Under the pieces are notes generated by a model that had not been told where the DNA came from, searched no databases, and saw only the letters and a program-made list of their open reading frames with translations. This document shows positions 61,158 to 64,000 of a stretch of 64,000 nucleotides of DNA, in pieces (the stretch's first letter is position 1; the number at the start of each line of letters is the position of its first letter). The DNA comes from JAFMDF01 sp965222705 (GTDB lineage Bacteria; Bacteroidota; Bacteroidia; Chitinophagales; Saprospiraceae). A program made the translations under genes and the position numbers. The stretch covers positions 62,001 through 126,000 of the forward strand of contig CBDCUO010000036.1 of assembly GCA_965222705.1 (NCBI GenBank), written 5' to 3'.

Positions 61158-64000
61158 ATGAATTTTTTGAGAGCCCCTCTGCTATGCTATTATTGTTTTT
61201 TAGTTTTGGGATGGACAAATGCCCAGACCGGCCCTCACCCTGCCAACATAAAATGGCAACAAATTAATATGCCAGAAGTGCGTGTAATTTTTCCACAGGG
61301 ATTTGAACAGCAGGGGCTTAGGGTTGCTAATATGATTGACTATATGGAGCGTAACAACAAGCGCTCTATTGGTGAAAAAAGCCAGAAATTGGAGTTGGTT
61401 TTGCACAATCAAACCATTGTCCCTAATGGATTTGTGGGTATTGCCCCTTTTAAGAGCGAGTTTTTTGCGACGCCTCCGCAGTCGGCTAATATACTGGGAA
61501 CGGTAGATTGGCTAGACGGCCTGACAATTCACGAATACCGCCATGCTCTCCAGTTTTCCAATGCTAAAGTTGGATTGACCAAACTGCTATATTTTTTACA
61601 GGGAGATAATGGCTGGGGCTTGGCGGCGGGAGCTAGCATACCCAACTGGTTTTGGGAGGGCGATGCAGTAGTGGCAGAAACCGCTTTGACCAATGGCGGG
61701 AGGGGGCGTGCGCCCTTTTTTAGCTTAGAACAAAGAGCTTTATTATTGAACGATCGAGTTTATGCTTATCAAAAAGCTAGGAATAATTCTTTTAAAGATT
61801 TAGTACCAAATCATTATCGCCTTGGCTATATAATGAGCTTGTATGCTCGCAAGGAATTTGGCAATGATATTTTGAAAACGGTTTTTGAAAATGGCGCGCG
61901 CTATAAGCCTTTATTTTATTCCTTTTCTAATGCTTTGAAAAACAGCATAGGGCTAAGAACCAATGAATTATATAGAGTTGCTTATCGAGCGGCGAAGGAA
62001 AAGTGGCAGGCGCAAATCAGCCACTTAGAGCTTTCTTCCATTGAGCCTATCAAGACCAAAGCCTCCAAAACGGTCACTAGTTACCGCTTTCCCTATCAAC
62101 TGAAAGACAGCAGCATTATTTGTTTAAAAAATAGTTTTACAAAGACCGATGCACTGGTAAAAATTGAAAATGGCGAAGAAAAAGTGCTATGCGAGGTAGG
62201 GTTTCACATTGAAAAATATTTATCATTTACAGGCAGCAAAGCCGTTTGGACCGAATATGAAAAAGACCCACGCAGAAGCAAAAAAAATTATTCCAATATT
62301 GTCTATTATGATCTTCAAACCCAAAAAAAAATTCGCCTTACTAGCAACACCCGCCTGTTTTCTCCTGATTTTTCTCATTCAGGAGGGCGAATCATAGCCG
62401 TTCATATCACGCCTGAGCAGCAAAATTCTTTGGTGCTTTTCAATGCAAAAACTGGAGCAGAGATTAACCGTATTCCCAATCCGGAGAATTACTTTCTTGC
62501 TTTTCCTAAATGGTCAGAAAAAGACAGTGACATCGTTTTTATCGCCAAACATAGAAGCCGACTGGCGATTTTCAAATTTAATTTTATCGAGCGCGACTTT
62601 CAACAGTTGACGGATTGGACGCATCATACTATCAGCGACCTTTTTATACAAGGCGATGAGGTCTTTTTTACCAGCTCTTTTAGTGGGATTGACAATATTT
62701 ATAAAACGGATTTGGGGGGTAGTAAGCGGATAGAGCAGTTGACTTCTGTAAGAATTGGGGCATTTTTTCCTTCGGTTTCAATTGATGGCAAGTCCTTGAT
62801 TTTTAGTGAATTTACAGATAGAGGCTACCAACTTTCCAAACTGGGACTAGAAAATAATAATGCGCGAGAAACGGGTATAAAAATCGTTGAGCCCAATCAA
62901 CAAAACCATTATTTAATCAACAGCCTTTTCGAAGAGGGAGGGAATATTTTGGACAAAATTCCCAATAAAAACCATGATATAAAACGCTATAAAGGCTTCT
63001 TCAAGAGCATAAAGTTGCACAGTTGGAATTTGACCCCGTCCGTCAGCTTGCCAACGTTGGATATTCAGATGGATAATATGCTTGAAGACTTTTCGATGAA
63101 TATAATTGGTGGTTATAATTTTAACGAAGCGTCCCCCGTTTATGTCGCTGCTGTCACTTATGGAAAATGGTATCCCCTGATTACAGGCTTTGCAGCCTTA
63201 AGCAATCGAAGTGCCTTCTACACAACGGAGAAAGACTCGCTGGCGATACAGCGATTTGACCAAACTTCCATAGGTGGGGGGCTAACGATCCCGTTATCGT
63301 GGAATAAAGGCAATTATGCGACCTCTTTTCGGGCAAGTGCCAACTATATCCGACGAAATATTAATGATGCTTTTTTCGATGAAGAAAATATTCCAAATCG
63401 TGCTATTAACACCATTCAGATAGGGATTAATTGGTTGAATATAAAAAGAACGGCTTACCAAAATGTCGGTCCTCGCTGGGGACAAGGCCTAACGATCGGT
63501 TATAATCAAGCAGGAAAAGGTAATAAAGAGCCCAAATTTAATTTGGGAGCAAGCTTGTATTTACCAGGGATCGGGGCCAACGACAATTTGAAACTAGAAG
63601 CAGCCTATCAAAGAGAATTATTAAAAAATAACTATCAATTTTCTGATGGTTTTGAATACCCGAGGGGCTATAATGCGCCGCTTAATGATGAGTTTATTCG
63701 ATTTTCAGCAGACTACCAATTCCCACTTGCTTATCCCGACTGGGGTATCTGGAATATCACCTATTTTAAAAGAATCCGATTAGACCTATTTTTTGATTAT
63801 GGTATTGGTAAAATAGATTTTATCCATTTCAGAGAAGGCAATTTAGTAGATCGAAAAGATCATTATAATTCCCTGGGGCTGGAAGTGATTTTTGATAATC
63901 ATTTTTGGAATGAATTACCGGTTAGTTTCGGACTGAGAAATTCTTTTAGGCTGAGAGATAAGGCTTACGATTTTGAGTTTTTTGTCAATAGTTTTTTGCT
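61158..64000 (+). CDS. Secreted gluzincin-like metalloprotease with propeller and barrel domains (C-terminus beyond window)
   Basis: An open frame of 947 codons from the ATG at 61158 runs past the right edge. A signal peptide ends near TNAQ. The first domain (about residues 20-320) contains HEYRH (residues 125-129) in a helix, with a downstream WEGDAVVAE (about residue 168) that supplies the third ligand, as in MA-clan gluzincins. TolB/WD40-like propeller repeats follow (RLFSPDFSHSGGRIIAVHI, then FPSVSIDGKSLIFSEFTD) to about residue 570. The remainder is alternating amphipathic strands with aromatics (NYATSFRASANYIRRN, GLTIGYNQ) that look like an outer-membrane barrel. It should be a surface protease anchored by a barrel. 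Overall family unnamed by me. Confidence 0.8.
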   Translation, partial: MNFLRAPLLCYYCFLVLGWTNAQTGPHPANIKWQQINMPEVRVIFPQGFEQQGLRVANMIDYMERNNKRSIGEKSQKLELVLHNQTIVPNGFVGIAPFKSEFFATPPQSANILGTVDWLDGLTIHEYRHALQFSNAKVGLTKLLYFLQGDNGWGLAAGASIPNWFWEGDAVVAETALTNGGRGRAPFFSLEQRALLLNDRVYAYQKARNNSFKDLVPNHYRLGYIMSLYARKEFGNDILKTVFENGARYKPLFYSFSNALKNSIGLRTNELYRVAYRAAKEKWQAQISHLELSSIEPIKTKASKTVTSYRFPYQLKDSSIICLKNSFTKTDALVKIENGEEKVLCEVGFHIEKYLSFTGSKAVWTEYEKDPRRSKKNYSNIVYYDLQTQKKIRLTSNTRLFSPDFSHSGGRIIAVHITPEQQNSLVLFNAKTGAEINRIPNPENYFLAFPKWSEKDSDIVFIAKHRSRLAIFKFNFIERDFQQLTDWTHHTISDLFIQGDEVFFTSSFSGIDNIYKTDLGGSKRIEQLTSVRIGAFFPSVSIDGKSLIFSEFTDRGYQLSKLGLENNNARETGIKIVEPNQQNHYLINSLFEEGGNILDKIPNKNHDIKRYKGFFKSIKLHSWNLTPSVSLPTLDIQMDNMLEDFSMNIIGGYNFNEASPVYVAAVTYGKWYPLITGFAALSNRSAFYTTEKDSLAIQRFDQTSIGGGLTIPLSWNKGNYATSFRASANYIRRNINDAFFDEENIPNRAINTIQIGINWLNIKRTAYQNVGPRWGQGLTIGYNQAGKGNKEPKFNLGASLYLPGIGANDNLKLEAAYQRELLKNNYQFSDGFEYPRGYNAPLNDEFIRFSADYQFPLAYPDWGIWNITYFKRIRLDLFFDYGIGKIDFIHFREGNLVDRKDHYNSLGLEVIFDNHFWNELPVSFGLRNSFRLRDKAYDFEFFVNSFL

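Overview
The window looks like a chromosomal segment of a Bacteroidota bacterium, most likely in the Saprospiria (Saprospira/Lewinella-like) group. The evidence is a SusC/SusD outer-membrane nutrient-uptake pair, a type IX secretion (T9SS) C-terminal sorting domain, several Bacteroidota-typical outer-membrane barrels and TPR proteins, a standalone FtsX-type ABC permease, weak or absent Shine-Dalgarno sequences, an AT-rich composition, and a mevalonate-type isoprenoid route (class II HMG-CoA reductase next to type 2 IPP isomerase). The assignment to a class is an inference. No rRNA, tRNA, CRISPR array, insertion sequence or prophage was found.

Layout. 1-7.1 kb: a YgiQ-type radical SAM protein cut by the left edge, then HupE/UreJ-like protein, DUF6702-like protein, yidD, hemB, a frameshifted AsmA-family gene and a 6-pyruvoyl/6-carboxytetrahydropterin synthase. 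7.2-13 kb (minus strand): a T9SS cargo protein, an M1 metallopeptidase, a solitary PfaD enoyl reductase, a DJ-1/PfpI protein and an M74-like murein endopeptidase. 13-20.4 kb: ABC permease, ArsM-like methyltransferase, and an RND-type adaptor and TolC channel separated by structured repeats. 20.5-22.9 kb: fni-mvaA. 23.1-28.8 kb: coaX overlapping an outer-membrane barrel gene, two tandem paralogous TPR proteins and an FKBP lipoprotein. 28.8-33.5 kb: gmhA, a sugar-nucleotide epimerase/dehydratase, a glycosyltransferase and an aldehyde dehydrogenase. 33.6-38.4 kb: SusD and SusC with no degradative enzymes beside them. 38.6-39.2 kb: a tandem array of about 180-bp units upstream of susC. 39.4-43.2 kb: an unknown membrane-anchored protein, two DUF1761 proteins and an NhaC-family antiporter. 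43.2-48.1 kb: a receptor-like barrel and a 1040-residue TPR protein. 48.4-54.8 kb: a SpoU methyltransferase, two POT peptide transporters and a frameshifted TonB-dependent receptor. 54.8-64 kb: gyrA, a polyprenyl diphosphate synthase, a hybrid two-component protein with a degraded kinase core, and a secreted metalloprotease-propeller-barrel protein cut by the right edge.

Most genes serve housekeeping or envelope roles. The less ordinary features are the tandem array with internal dyads before susC, two intergenic repeat types (one present twice in opposite orientation 22 kb apart), a sensor protein whose phospho-acceptor His and ATP-binding boxes are replaced, a solitary pfaD, a solitary arsM, a strong terminator hairpin lying inside the 5' end of a receptor gene, and two single-base frameshifts that may be assembly errors or true mutations. 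I saw no clear candidate for a wholly new defence or mobile system.
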